Part shown: positions 9,101-16,900 of the stretch, piece after piece | Numbering within the stretch: position 1 is the stretch's first letter | Layout: each line of letters opens with the position of its first letter | Origin: an uncultured Eubacteriales bacterium | GTDB taxonomy: Bacteria > Bacillota > Clostridia > Oscillospirales > Acutalibacteraceae | Assembly: GCA_934454655.1 (NCBI GenBank) | Contig: CAKSFK010000004.1 | Location: 20,086-84,085, forward strand | Direction: 5' to 3' | DNA: 64,000 nucleotides | Program-made: the position numbers and the translations under genes | The notes under the pieces: model-generated | Databases searched by the model: none | The model's input: the letters and a program-made list of their open reading frames with translations, nothing else | Told to the model about the DNA's origin: nothing

Positions 9101-9999
9101 CGGGAGTATTCACCGCACCCAAAACCGCAGGAAACGGAAATGTTGTTACAACATTGGTGTTCGGTGGGGTTTCCGCGGGCAATGCGGAATTTGAGGTTAC
9201 AAAGGTTATGATCATTCCCGCGGGGGATTGCACGGTAATAACACTTCATTATAACCGCGGCACGGGTGGCGCAAATAATATTCCTGTACCTGCTGGCGAA
9301 GCCTACACTCTTCCCGAACCCGTTTGGGACGGATACAAATTTGCGGGCTGGTATACCGATAGTACCTGCCTGACAGCGGCAGCCGACCCATATATCCCGA
9401 CTGACGGCGATGAACTTTGGGCAGACTATATACCGGACGGCGCAATAGGCGATGTAAATGCCGACGGTACAGTGGATATACGAGATCTTGTAAGACTTAA
9501 AAACACAGCCGCGGGAAAAGGAACCGCCAATGATATAATTCGTTCCGATATTAACCGCGACAAAGCAAATTCGTTTGCAGACGACATTGTGTTGTTACGT
9601 AAGATATTGTTGGGAATAACAGTTGATATTGATATTGTCGGCAGCTACATAGCCGGTATACCTGTTGAAAACTTCCAAATTGTTATGAACAGGAGCAGCT
9701 TTGCGGATGTTAACACTGCAGCTGATATGCTTTCCTCTACACTCGGTAAATCGATAGTTTCCGACAGTACGGTAGAAACAGAATTTGAAATACTTATAGG
9801 TTCAACAAACCGTTCTGAGAACCTTGACGGCTTAAACAGCGGCTACGAAATATATGTAACAGATAAAAAACTTGTTATTAACGCAGCAGATGATGCAACT
9901 CTTGCACAGGCTATTCTTTTAGTCAATCGTTATTTCAAGCATGCAACCGACAAAAGGATGGCCTTGATTCTCAATCACGGCTTCAAAAAAAAAATCTGA
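6145..9999 (+). CDS. Giant secreted modular protein with dockerin; N-terminal part of a GH16-CE4 enzyme split by a frame break
   Basis: A 1284-residue secreted protein. A signal peptide ends near residue 32. Four related units of about 250 residues follow; each has a wing-like start with 'W(T/K)(N/D)G' and a jelly-roll-like carbohydrate-binding module with 'FNDL/FNSLPDDM' openings and 'EFEIKSLEVIP'-type ends. Next are an InlB-type repeat ('FAGWYTDSTC'), a dockerin-like segment at about residues 1101-1160 ('DVNADGTVDIRD' calcium loop, second loop degenerate), and a ~115-residue domain with 'FEILIGSTNR'. The frame then hits a run of ten A and stops after 'FKKKI'. With nine A it would run directly into the GH16-CE4 frame, so this is probably the first part of a protein of about 1790 residues. 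GGAG precedes the ATG, which overlaps the AraC gene by 17 bases. Confidence 0.85.
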   Translation: MKKQLSARRLLSLVLSIVMLFAMCITTPFVTSAEPENSVTTVKFDYGDSESFNDFATVSVENGKAALPGNMPNSSKNYRTDYPVGNIFGWTDGTTVFPNTEEIEIARISSAAVSNGTATLYAVYGEATADFNDLSDSQGFGSLGLGTGAAQITENAIKFTQNTGNIRIFAPVLKSHDTYATMYYNKDTAYEVSFKYKTNASLKIRAAFGVITNTVNGTGYLGGQYAVSMEEVLTTEDTNGEWRTASKKVIAPSSYSYEQGGSTYFARSIGIAVSSGTGSDTIYFDDIKITPIRSAVFNYKDGTKETAEINGDNITLLTDDSVNLMWKNGRNTYNAGATVNVADLAADSFGKYAFEAYYGEAVICYDDNIGADSDFKFWGSNCNYGTGAAAVIAGTKHITVSNRTNYGQAVLFDRSTDGKDSFVYYNTGAAYIVKLRYKSTVKANLYVAFGMSGDTDCGANQNYKKPLATVEPTEEWTTVSGIVTAPDEYNLSYKITKRVGIGFEQLSNGTTEYDNIELTPMEGLTHIKVDLGSSDAIGDGYDMYSDGTFTFPYAPADCLNEISWTNGGKTYKEGTTVSLDELTANSDGTYTVTAVYGKAESNFNSLPDDMDLSVFDAGAIKGPVTNEDGSKSVKVITNTDSVTDPSDAGRQLLIMGKDGDYYKYINYTPGKKYTAFITYKVNSIAENAQLKLGIGYGPIQQQYKTARTSQNANGGEIQPVASIITSKTDGFVTEAATFTAYSAYNSQNVPTSRRMTVAFAAPLNTEFEIKSLEVIPEEECTAIRFETGNGILKSIPFKTLPEIIEMPAKPDDCANEFCWKNGDSEFEAGAILKTSEVELTPSENGSYIFTATYKKATADFSTFPDDHKFETGAAKLAKDAEGKNILKVNVNTVDNRQVPLFNFVNGSKLNVNYTPGKEYVAAVTAKVNYINNGSGQLNLGIGFSPFDPDRTTGDSWKSANPEKNLPNSIANIATVTAATNGYVTYTGVFTAPKTAGNGNVVTTLVFGGVSAGNAEFEVTKVMIIPAGDCTVITLHYNRGTGGANNIPVPAGEAYTLPEPVWDGYKFAGWYTDSTCLTAAADPYIPTDGDELWADYIPDGAIGDVNADGTVDIRDLVRLKNTAAGKGTANDIIRSDINRDKANSFADDIVLLRKILLGITVDIDIVGSYIAGIPVENFQIVMNRSSFADVNTAADMLSSTLGKSIVSDSTVETEFEILIGSTNRSENLDGLNSGYEIYVTDKKLVINAADDATLAQAILLVNRYFKHATDKRMALILNHGFKKKI
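9985..9994 (+). other. Run of ten A at the break between two coding frames
   Basis: The upstream frame reads TTC AAA AAA AAA ATC TGA. With one A fewer it reads TTC AAA AAA AAA TCT GAG and continues through 'PITDGSKYHLVW' into the GH16 domain. The tract is either an assembly error, a slippage site for RNA polymerase or ribosome, or a genuine or phase-variable mutation. Confidence 0.85.
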
Positions 10000-11524
10000 G
10001 CCTATAACCGACGGTTCTAAATACCACCTCGTTTGGAGCGATGAATTTAACGGCAAAGAACTGGATAAGAGCATTTGGGTGAATTACGGTTCTAAATCGG
10101 ATGATGAAGCGGTTGTAATTGATACCGACGGAACAAAAAAGACCTATGAAGGACAACGGCATCAGGTGAAGAGTGAGGGAGTGTATGTTGAAAACGGCAA
10201 TGCGGTTATAAATGCCGTTCACGAATACAACGAAACCGACGGACACTCCTTCACCAACCGTCAGATATCGACCTCGGGCACAATGAAATATAAGTACGGC
10301 TACCTTGAAATAAGGGCAAAGATACCTGAACATCCGACAGCGACGGCATTTTGGCTCGGATGTGAAAAATACAGTAGTACAACCGACGCTTCTACGGAAG
10401 TCGATATTTTAGAAACCATTACGACCGACGAAGATAACGATAGGAAAATTCTTACGAATATTCATTCGTGGGACAGCGATGACTCTCAAAAGCGTTCGCT
10501 TGACAATTTTCCTACAGAAAAGAACGACGCGACCGAGGTTAATGACACTCTTACATCAGGTTACCACACCTATGCTTATGAGTGGAACGAAAACGAGATG
10601 AAGTTTTATCTTGACGGAAAATGCTATTACACGTACAGCATAACAAGCGGCGTCATGAGTAAGAAGCCCAACGGAAAGGATAACACCGACACCTTCCGTC
10701 AGGCAATGGACTTAAGGCTTTCCTCAACAATGGGACTCGGTAATTACGGACCGATCTGGTCTGTCGGTGACGCGGACAAAACCGAACTGCTTATAGATTA
10801 TGTGAGGCTTTACCAGAAGGCAGATGACAAGGGGGAGCTTTATATCAAGGGTAATAAAAAGAACACCAATCAAAAGCTTATTGCGTTCACGTTCGATGAC
10901 GGACCTAACGGCAATATACAAGGCTTTACCGACCTTTTTAAAGCCAATGATGCGGCGGCAACTTATTTCCTTATAGGACAGAATATTGAGGATGGTCATA
11001 AAAACTCGCTTGCAAATGCGGTTAACAACGGTATGGAGCTTGGTAACCATTCCTACTCACATACGAGAATGACGACACTTTCATCCGCAAGTGAAATAGT
11101 TAGCGATTTTAAAAAGTGCAACGACAGGGTAAAATCGCTGATAGGCTATGACATTAAAATTGCAAGACTTCCCAATCTTGCCGCAAACGATACGGTTTAC
11201 GAGGCGATGAAACAACTCGGAATGCCCTGTTTTCACAGTGTTTACACTTACGGAAAAACAATGTCCGTTCAGGATTGGGATCCTGATTTCACCGCCGAGC
11301 AGATATGCGGCGCTATAAGGAACACTTACTATGACGGTGCAATTTACTGCTGTCATATGACCGACAGAACTCTTGCGGCAATGAAAATACTGCTGCCTGA
11401 GCTTGCGGCGCAGGGGTATAAATTTGTAACGGTCAGTGAAATAATGAGATCCCGCGGTTATAAAATATCCGATTTGCCGCTTGATACGCAGATACGCGAC
11501 GCCGGGTTGGATACAATAAAATGA
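9995..11524 (+). CDS. GH16 glucanase fused to CE4 deacetylase (C-terminal part of the split protein)
   Basis: Two catalytic domains in one frame. The GH16 domain starts at about 10020 with 'YHLVWSDEFNGKELDKSIW' and holds the catalytic 'EVDILE' (bases 10397-10414; nucleophile and acid/base glutamates). GH16 enzymes cut beta-1,3 or beta-1,3-1,4 glucans, among other substrates. From about 10860 a CE4 deacetylase follows with 'FTFDDGP', 'NHSYSHTRM' and a late 'YCCHMTDR' motif. The first possible start codon, GTG at 10079, lies inside the GH16 domain and has no ribosome site, so this is not an independent gene: it needs the upstream frame via the A10 tract. In the GH16 lipoprotein at 19320 the same linker domain runs straight into GH16, which supports the fusion. 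Confidence 0.85.
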   Translation, partial: SEPITDGSKYHLVWSDEFNGKELDKSIWVNYGSKSDDEAVVIDTDGTKKTYEGQRHQVKSEGVYVENGNAVINAVHEYNETDGHSFTNRQISTSGTMKYKYGYLEIRAKIPEHPTATAFWLGCEKYSSTTDASTEVDILETITTDEDNDRKILTNIHSWDSDDSQKRSLDNFPTEKNDATEVNDTLTSGYHTYAYEWNENEMKFYLDGKCYYTYSITSGVMSKKPNGKDNTDTFRQAMDLRLSSTMGLGNYGPIWSVGDADKTELLIDYVRLYQKADDKGELYIKGNKKNTNQKLIAFTFDDGPNGNIQGFTDLFKANDAAATYFLIGQNIEDGHKNSLANAVNNGMELGNHSYSHTRMTTLSSASEIVSDFKKCNDRVKSLIGYDIKIARLPNLAANDTVYEAMKQLGMPCFHSVYTYGKTMSVQDWDPDFTAEQICGAIRNTYYDGAIYCCHMTDRTLAAMKILLPELAAQGYKFVTVSEIMRSRGYKISDLPLDTQIRDAGLDTIK

Positions 11525-11557
11525 TTTTAAGACGCAATTGTGCGGAACGGAGTTTTT

Positions 11558-12445
11558 ATGGAAAAGTTTAATGTGCCGAATACAGTAAAAAACGCTTTAA
11601 GCTACAAGTATGTTTGGGGCGACGAGTTCGATGGTTCCGAACTTAACAGGAAAGTTTGGGTCAATTACGGAAACAAATCGGACGATGATGCGGTTATTAT
11701 AGATGAAAATGGCGAAAAGCATACTTTTGTCGGTAATCGTCATCAGGTCAAAAGCGATGGCGTGTATGTTGATGGGGGCAATGCTGTTATAGAAGCAATA
11801 CACAGTGTTGATTCAAAAACCGGAGAGCATTCATTTGTCAACAGGCAGATCTCGACATCGGGCACAATGAGCTACAAATACGGGTATCTTGAAATCAAGG
11901 CAAAATTGCCGGTTCATCCCAATGCGGTCGCCTTTTGGCTTGGAAGTACAACAAGTCCGCAAACCAATGCTTTTACCGAGCTTGATATGATCGAAACAAT
12001 GTACGGCACTGACAATAACGATGAGGTTTGTCTTACAAATATTCATTCCTGGGATGATGACCGTGAACAGAAACGCTCTCTGGATGATTATCCAAAAGAA
12101 AAGGACAAGGCAACCAAAATCGATACGACTTTATCAAAAGAATTTCATACATATGGATTTGAATGGACACCCGATGTTATGAAGTTTTATATGGATGGAA
12201 ATTGTTATTATTCATATAGCATCACAGATGGTGTTATGTGTAAAAAGCCTAACGGCGATGACAATGTTGACACATTCCGCCAGCCGATGGATCTGCGATT
12301 ATCATCAACAATGGGCTTAGGCTTTTACGGCCCGATATGGTCGGTAGGAGAACCTGATAAAACTGTATTACTGATAGATTATGTGCGGCTGTTTCAGATT
12401 GATGACGGCGAAAGCGAGCTTTACATAAACGGAAAGAAAAAATAA
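11558..12445 (+). CDS. GH16 family glycoside hydrolase without signal peptide
   Basis: A 295-residue single-domain GH16 enzyme. The N-terminal 'YKYVWGDEFDGSELNRKVW' matches the canonical start, and the catalytic 'ELDMIE' places the nucleophile at E141, the helper aspartate at D143 and the acid/base at E146. It is a close paralogue of the GH16 domain just upstream (shared 'GNRHQVKSDGVYV', 'NRQISTSGTM', 'DTFRQPMDLRLSSTMGLG'-like blocks), so a tandem duplication is likely. No signal peptide or anchor is seen, implying a cytoplasmic enzyme acting on imported oligosaccharides, unless it uses an unrecognised export route. ATG 11558 is preceded by ACGGAG; a GTG at 11540 is a poorer choice. Confidence 0.88.
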   Translation: MEKFNVPNTVKNALSYKYVWGDEFDGSELNRKVWVNYGNKSDDDAVIIDENGEKHTFVGNRHQVKSDGVYVDGGNAVIEAIHSVDSKTGEHSFVNRQISTSGTMSYKYGYLEIKAKLPVHPNAVAFWLGSTTSPQTNAFTELDMIETMYGTDNNDEVCLTNIHSWDDDREQKRSLDDYPKEKDKATKIDTTLSKEFHTYGFEWTPDVMKFYMDGNCYYSYSITDGVMCKKPNGDDNVDTFRQPMDLRLSSTMGLGFYGPIWSVGEPDKTVLLIDYVRLFQIDDGESELYINGKKK

Positions 12446-12454
12446 ACAATAGTT

Positions 12455-12525
12455 GGCGGTACAATAGTATTCAAACCCGCCTGCAAAATGTACCGTCAGC
12501 AATATACAGCCGGCGGTATTCGGCT
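12455..12525 (+). other. Stem-loops between GH16 and solute-binding protein genes
   Basis: The 117-base gap contains a nine-pair stem (12455-12463 with 12489-12497, one wobble pair) and a small AGCCG/CGGCT hairpin (12508-12512 with 12521-12525) followed by a T-rich stretch. Such structures often stabilise or partly terminate transcripts before binding-protein genes; the role here is inferred. Confidence 0.35.
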
Positions 12526-12562
12526 TTAGTTTAAAAATATTTTATTTTTCAGGAGGAAAATT

Positions 12563-13894
12563 ATGAACAGCAAATTCAAATCCGGTCTTAGCATTGCGTT
12601 GGCAGCTCTTATGTGTGCATCCTGTGTTTCGCTTGCGGGCTGCGGCGACAAGAAAAGCGGAGGCAAAAAGAAAATCGGTGCGGGCGAAGAGGATAATAAC
12701 ACTACATACAGCGGAATTTCGCAGTATGAGGGCACAACCATAAAGTTTGCAACGTGGATCGACCATAAAGAGAGCGAGGGAGCAGCTCCGATGGCTTCAT
12801 TTGCGGAAAAGTACAATATTAATATTGAGCTTGTTTCCGTTCCGCAGAGCGACTATATTACAAAGGTTTCGGGATTGATAGCTTCGGGACAGTCACCCGA
12901 TTTGATAGTTGATAACCTTCGTTATCCTTTGGTGTTCCAGCTGTGCGAACCGCTTGACAATGTTAAATCCATTGATCTGACCGATGAATTTTGGGATCCT
13001 CAGGTTACAGAGCAGGGCTCTATAAACGGCGTTCACTATCTGCTTAACTCAAAGAATTCTCCTTGGAGTTACCGTTATATGGTTTATTACAACAAAAAGC
13101 TGTTTGAAAATAACGGATTTAAAACGCCATCGGAATATGTTGAGGAGAACAACTGGACTGTTGATACATTTAAAAAGTGTGCAAAGCAGATCGCAAACCT
13201 CGGCTCCGATATGATCGGTGCAAGCGTAAGACTTCAGTGCGCGGGCGCTATTTGGGGAAAACAGATTATTAACCGTGATAAAAACGCCTTTATAAACAAT
13301 TCAACGGACGTAGACCTGATAAACGCGTATAAGTGGGCGATGGACGGCAAGGATGAGGGAATATTCGTTACCGACCAGAAATCCGAAAAATTTGCCAAAA
13401 ACCAGTTAGGTATGGAAATTTTGGGCGATTTCGGTTCGCGCGCCAACGGCTCATACTCGACTGCCGATCCGGATTCAATGGGATTTGCTCCTATGCCCAA
13501 GGTTAAGGCAAGCGATGCCAATTACCCGCAGGCCCAGTCATGGCGTGCATACGGCATATGCAAGGGCTCAAAAAATGCGGAAGCAACAGGTTATTTTATG
13601 CGGTGGTTCCTGGATTTTGCCAACTACGAAACAGATGATATGTTCAAGAGTAAGGAAGCAGAGAATTATTACCACGAAATACGCAAAATGGACGGCGATG
13701 TTATGAACATCGTAGCTCAGGGTATAATGGACTTAAGCGGCGGCGAGGGCTCTTTCCAGACAATGTTTAAAACCATTACAGATTCAACCGGCGCTCAGGT
13801 TGCGGTTAATATGAAAACACTCAGCAATAAGGTCGATGACTGTGTTAACAAGGCAAACAAGCTTATGCAGGATGTAATTGACAGCCAGAAATAA
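12563..13894 (+). CDS. ABC transporter sugar-binding lipoprotein (solute-binding family 1)
   Basis: A 443-residue extracellular binding protein of the carbohydrate ABC transporter class. The signal ends in a lipobox 'LAGC' with C27, then a Gly/Lys/Ser linker. 'TTIKFATWIDH', 'GQSPDLIVDNLRYP', 'RYMVYYNKKLFENNGFKTP' and 'WTVDTFKKCAKQI' are the usual landmarks of type 1 binding proteins. It captures oligosaccharides for permeases; the nearest pairs are at 25958-27799 and 32191-34099, and which one it serves is not clear. AGGAGG precedes the ATG. The gene lies between the GH16 enzymes and the giant anchored protein, fitting a glucan import role. Confidence 0.92.
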   Translation: MNSKFKSGLSIALAALMCASCVSLAGCGDKKSGGKKKIGAGEEDNNTTYSGISQYEGTTIKFATWIDHKESEGAAPMASFAEKYNINIELVSVPQSDYITKVSGLIASGQSPDLIVDNLRYPLVFQLCEPLDNVKSIDLTDEFWDPQVTEQGSINGVHYLLNSKNSPWSYRYMVYYNKKLFENNGFKTPSEYVEENNWTVDTFKKCAKQIANLGSDMIGASVRLQCAGAIWGKQIINRDKNAFINNSTDVDLINAYKWAMDGKDEGIFVTDQKSEKFAKNQLGMEILGDFGSRANGSYSTADPDSMGFAPMPKVKASDANYPQAQSWRAYGICKGSKNAEATGYFMRWFLDFANYETDDMFKSKEAENYYHEIRKMDGDVMNIVAQGIMDLSGGEGSFQTMFKTITDSTGAQVAVNMKTLSNKVDDCVNKANKLMQDVIDSQK

Positions 13895-13928
13895 TATTTA
13901 ACGCAACCGTTACAGAATGGAGAAAATA

Positions 13929-16900
13929 ATGAAACGACAGAAATCTGAACTGACGAAGATAATCAGTATTATATGTTCAATAGTAATTATTTTGGTGGCA
14001 ACGATACCTGCTGCGGTGCTTATCGGGGGGGCTGTTTCCGGTTCATCTACAATTGTTTTTGAAGCGGGTGAGGCTTATGTTGCACCGATAAGCGGAACAC
14101 CCGGCACTAAAGCCGAACTGCCTGCTAATGTTGCAATTGTCGGAAAAACATTTGAAGGCTGGTACACCGATGCCGGGTTTACAAAACCGGCAGGGGACAA
14201 TTATAAATTCCCCAAGGCAGATACAGTTGATACGCTTTATGCCAAAATGGTGATTGAAAACGGCACATTGGTTACATTTGACGATATGCCGAACGAACTT
14301 ATCACGAACCCCGGCGGGAAATTCCACACATCGGGCTGCTATTCAATAGCGAAAAATACCGGTATTAACGGCACCGCTGCATTAAAACGCGATTCATATA
14401 CTTCAAATGAAGATCAGGAGAAGTATACTGCCCTTAACAGCGGCAATGATTTTCTGAAGCTTTCTGCTAATTCAGTATATAAATTTTCGTTTAATTATTA
14501 TGTAGAAAAAACCGATACTACACCGCTGTACCCCTGCCTTCTTACATCAGGCGACAATCACTGGAACGGGTATAAACGCTGGCTCTGCACATCGCTTGAC
14601 GGCACGAGGTCGGATAATAACGGCGTGCCGGGAAACGCGATTGATATTTCAGAAACAGGCGTTTGGAAAAAGGTTGATTTCTTTGTAAGCACAAAGAATA
14701 TAGATTCCGGTATGAATTATGCCTACATCGGTTTCCAGGGAGCAAACAAGGCTGTATTTTACGTTGACAACATTGAGGTGGTCAGGGTTGCGGAAAACAA
14801 GGCCGACACCGCGGTTGTATTTGCAGATTATGATTTCAACGGCTTTTCCAAAACATATGTCGGAACGGCAGGCGGAGTGCTCACCGTTGAAAAACCGATG
14901 CGCGACGGATACGAGTTTGCCGGCTGGCAGGATTATAACTCAGGCGCTGTTGCGGCGGAACCTACGGCATACATCTCCGGGATTACAATGCTTAAAGCTT
15001 TGTGGACGGAGAAAACGGGCGTTACCGTAACATTTGACGATATGCCCTCCGACCTTATGAAGAATACAGGCTCTGTATACCATACATCGGGTTGTTTTAC
15101 GCTTGAAAGCGGTAAGGGAATCAATAACAGCACGGCGCTTAAACATTCCTTGCCGAAAAACGACGCAAATTCGGATCAGCTTAAGCCTACCGTGCTTAAT
15201 GAAGGCACAGAGATGTTAAAGGCGAAGTCAAACACAGCTTATTATGTAAGTTTGCGTTATAAGGTTGAAACCGCGACATCAAATAAAATCAAGCTTTCCG
15301 TTGTTACGGCGGGCGACAGTCACTGGGATTCGCGCGTTCAACTTCCGAACGGCGGCACAGAGGTTGATACCACAGCCGCAAACAGTGAATGGAAATATGT
15401 CGGTTTTACATTTACAACGGGTTCTTTTAACGGAAAGGATAATCTCTTCTTTGCAACGCAGTACGGAAACGACGGCACGGTTTATTTTGATGACATTAAT
15501 GTTCGCAAGCTGTTTTCTCTTGATGAAAACAAGGGCGCTGTTTTAGCAAATCCGCTAGACGGAAGCGAAACAAAGGTTTATGTGGGAACAGTGGGCAGCG
15601 CGGTTAATGTTGAAAACCCCGCCCCGCGTTCGGGACTTAGCTTCAGCGGCTGGTTCAGCGATGAAAACTGCACATCGGCAGTTGCAGCTCCCACTGTTTT
15701 TGAGGCTGGAATACGCACGCTGTTTGCAGGTTGGAAAAACAGCAATACCAAGGTGATTACTTTCGATGATATGCCCGCTGACCTTATGAAAAACAACGGG
15801 AATATATACCATACGTCGGGGTGCTATTCACTGGTATCGGGCAAGGGTATAAACGGCAGCATTGCGCTTAAGCGCGAAATAGCCGATGATAATGGTCTTA
15901 AACCTACGGTACTTAATGACAGCGACAATTTTCTTAATTTGGAATCAAATACCGTCTATTCAGTCAAATTTAACTATCTTGTTGAAAAGGCAGCACCTCT
16001 TAAGACTTCAATTGTTACAGGAAATGACAGCCATTGGATTGGAAGGCGTGAATGGCCCTCGGGTGGAATTACAGTTGATGTTTCCGCATTAAATACATGG
16101 AAAACAATGGAGTATGTTATTGAAACAGGAGAATTAGATGTATCTACTAATGCCTTTTTTGCTATGACAGGCTCTAAGTCTACTGTATACATAGACAACA
16201 TTGAAATAACAAAGCTTTTTGAAGGTACAGAAAATAAAGGAGCTTTGTTTGTTGACTACGGAAACGGCAAAATTGATAAAATAATCGGTAATGTGGGTGA
16301 CGCTGTGAATGTAATTGCTCCTGACCGCAGCAGTGAGGGAATGACATTCATTGGCTGGTTTAAGGACTCACAAAACACAGAGAAAATTGATGCTCCGACA
16401 AGTCTTGCCAAAGGCGTTACTTACATATATGCCGGTTGGAAGGCGGAAAACAGCACGGTTGTAACCTTTGACGATATGCCCGCCGATCTTATGAAAAACT
16501 TCGGCAGCACGTATCATACTTCCGGCTGCTATTCATTGGCTCCGGGAAAGGGCATAAACGGCAGCGTTGCGCTGAAGCGTCAGATAACAGGCGATGAGGC
16601 TCTCAAGCCGACAGCGCTTAACAGGGGTAATAATCTCCTTACTCTTGACCCAAACACAGCATATAAAATTAAATTCAGCTACTTTATTGAAAAGGCAGGT
16701 TCGGAACTGAAAACATCCATTGTAACCGGCGGCGAAAGCCATTGGAGCGGCAGACAGGAATGGCCCAAGGGAGGCACTGCCGTAAATCTCGGTACGGTGG
16801 GCAGCTGGCAGACAATGGAATATATCGTAATGACCGGAAACCTCGGCTCAAACAACAAGGCTTTCTTTGCAATGCAGGGTGCCAATTCTACGGTATATAT

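Noticed and set aside
10079..11524. Independent GH16-CE4 gene starting at the GTG at 10079
   Set aside because: The GTG lies inside the GH16 domain, after the conserved 'WSDEFNG' start, and has no ribosome site.
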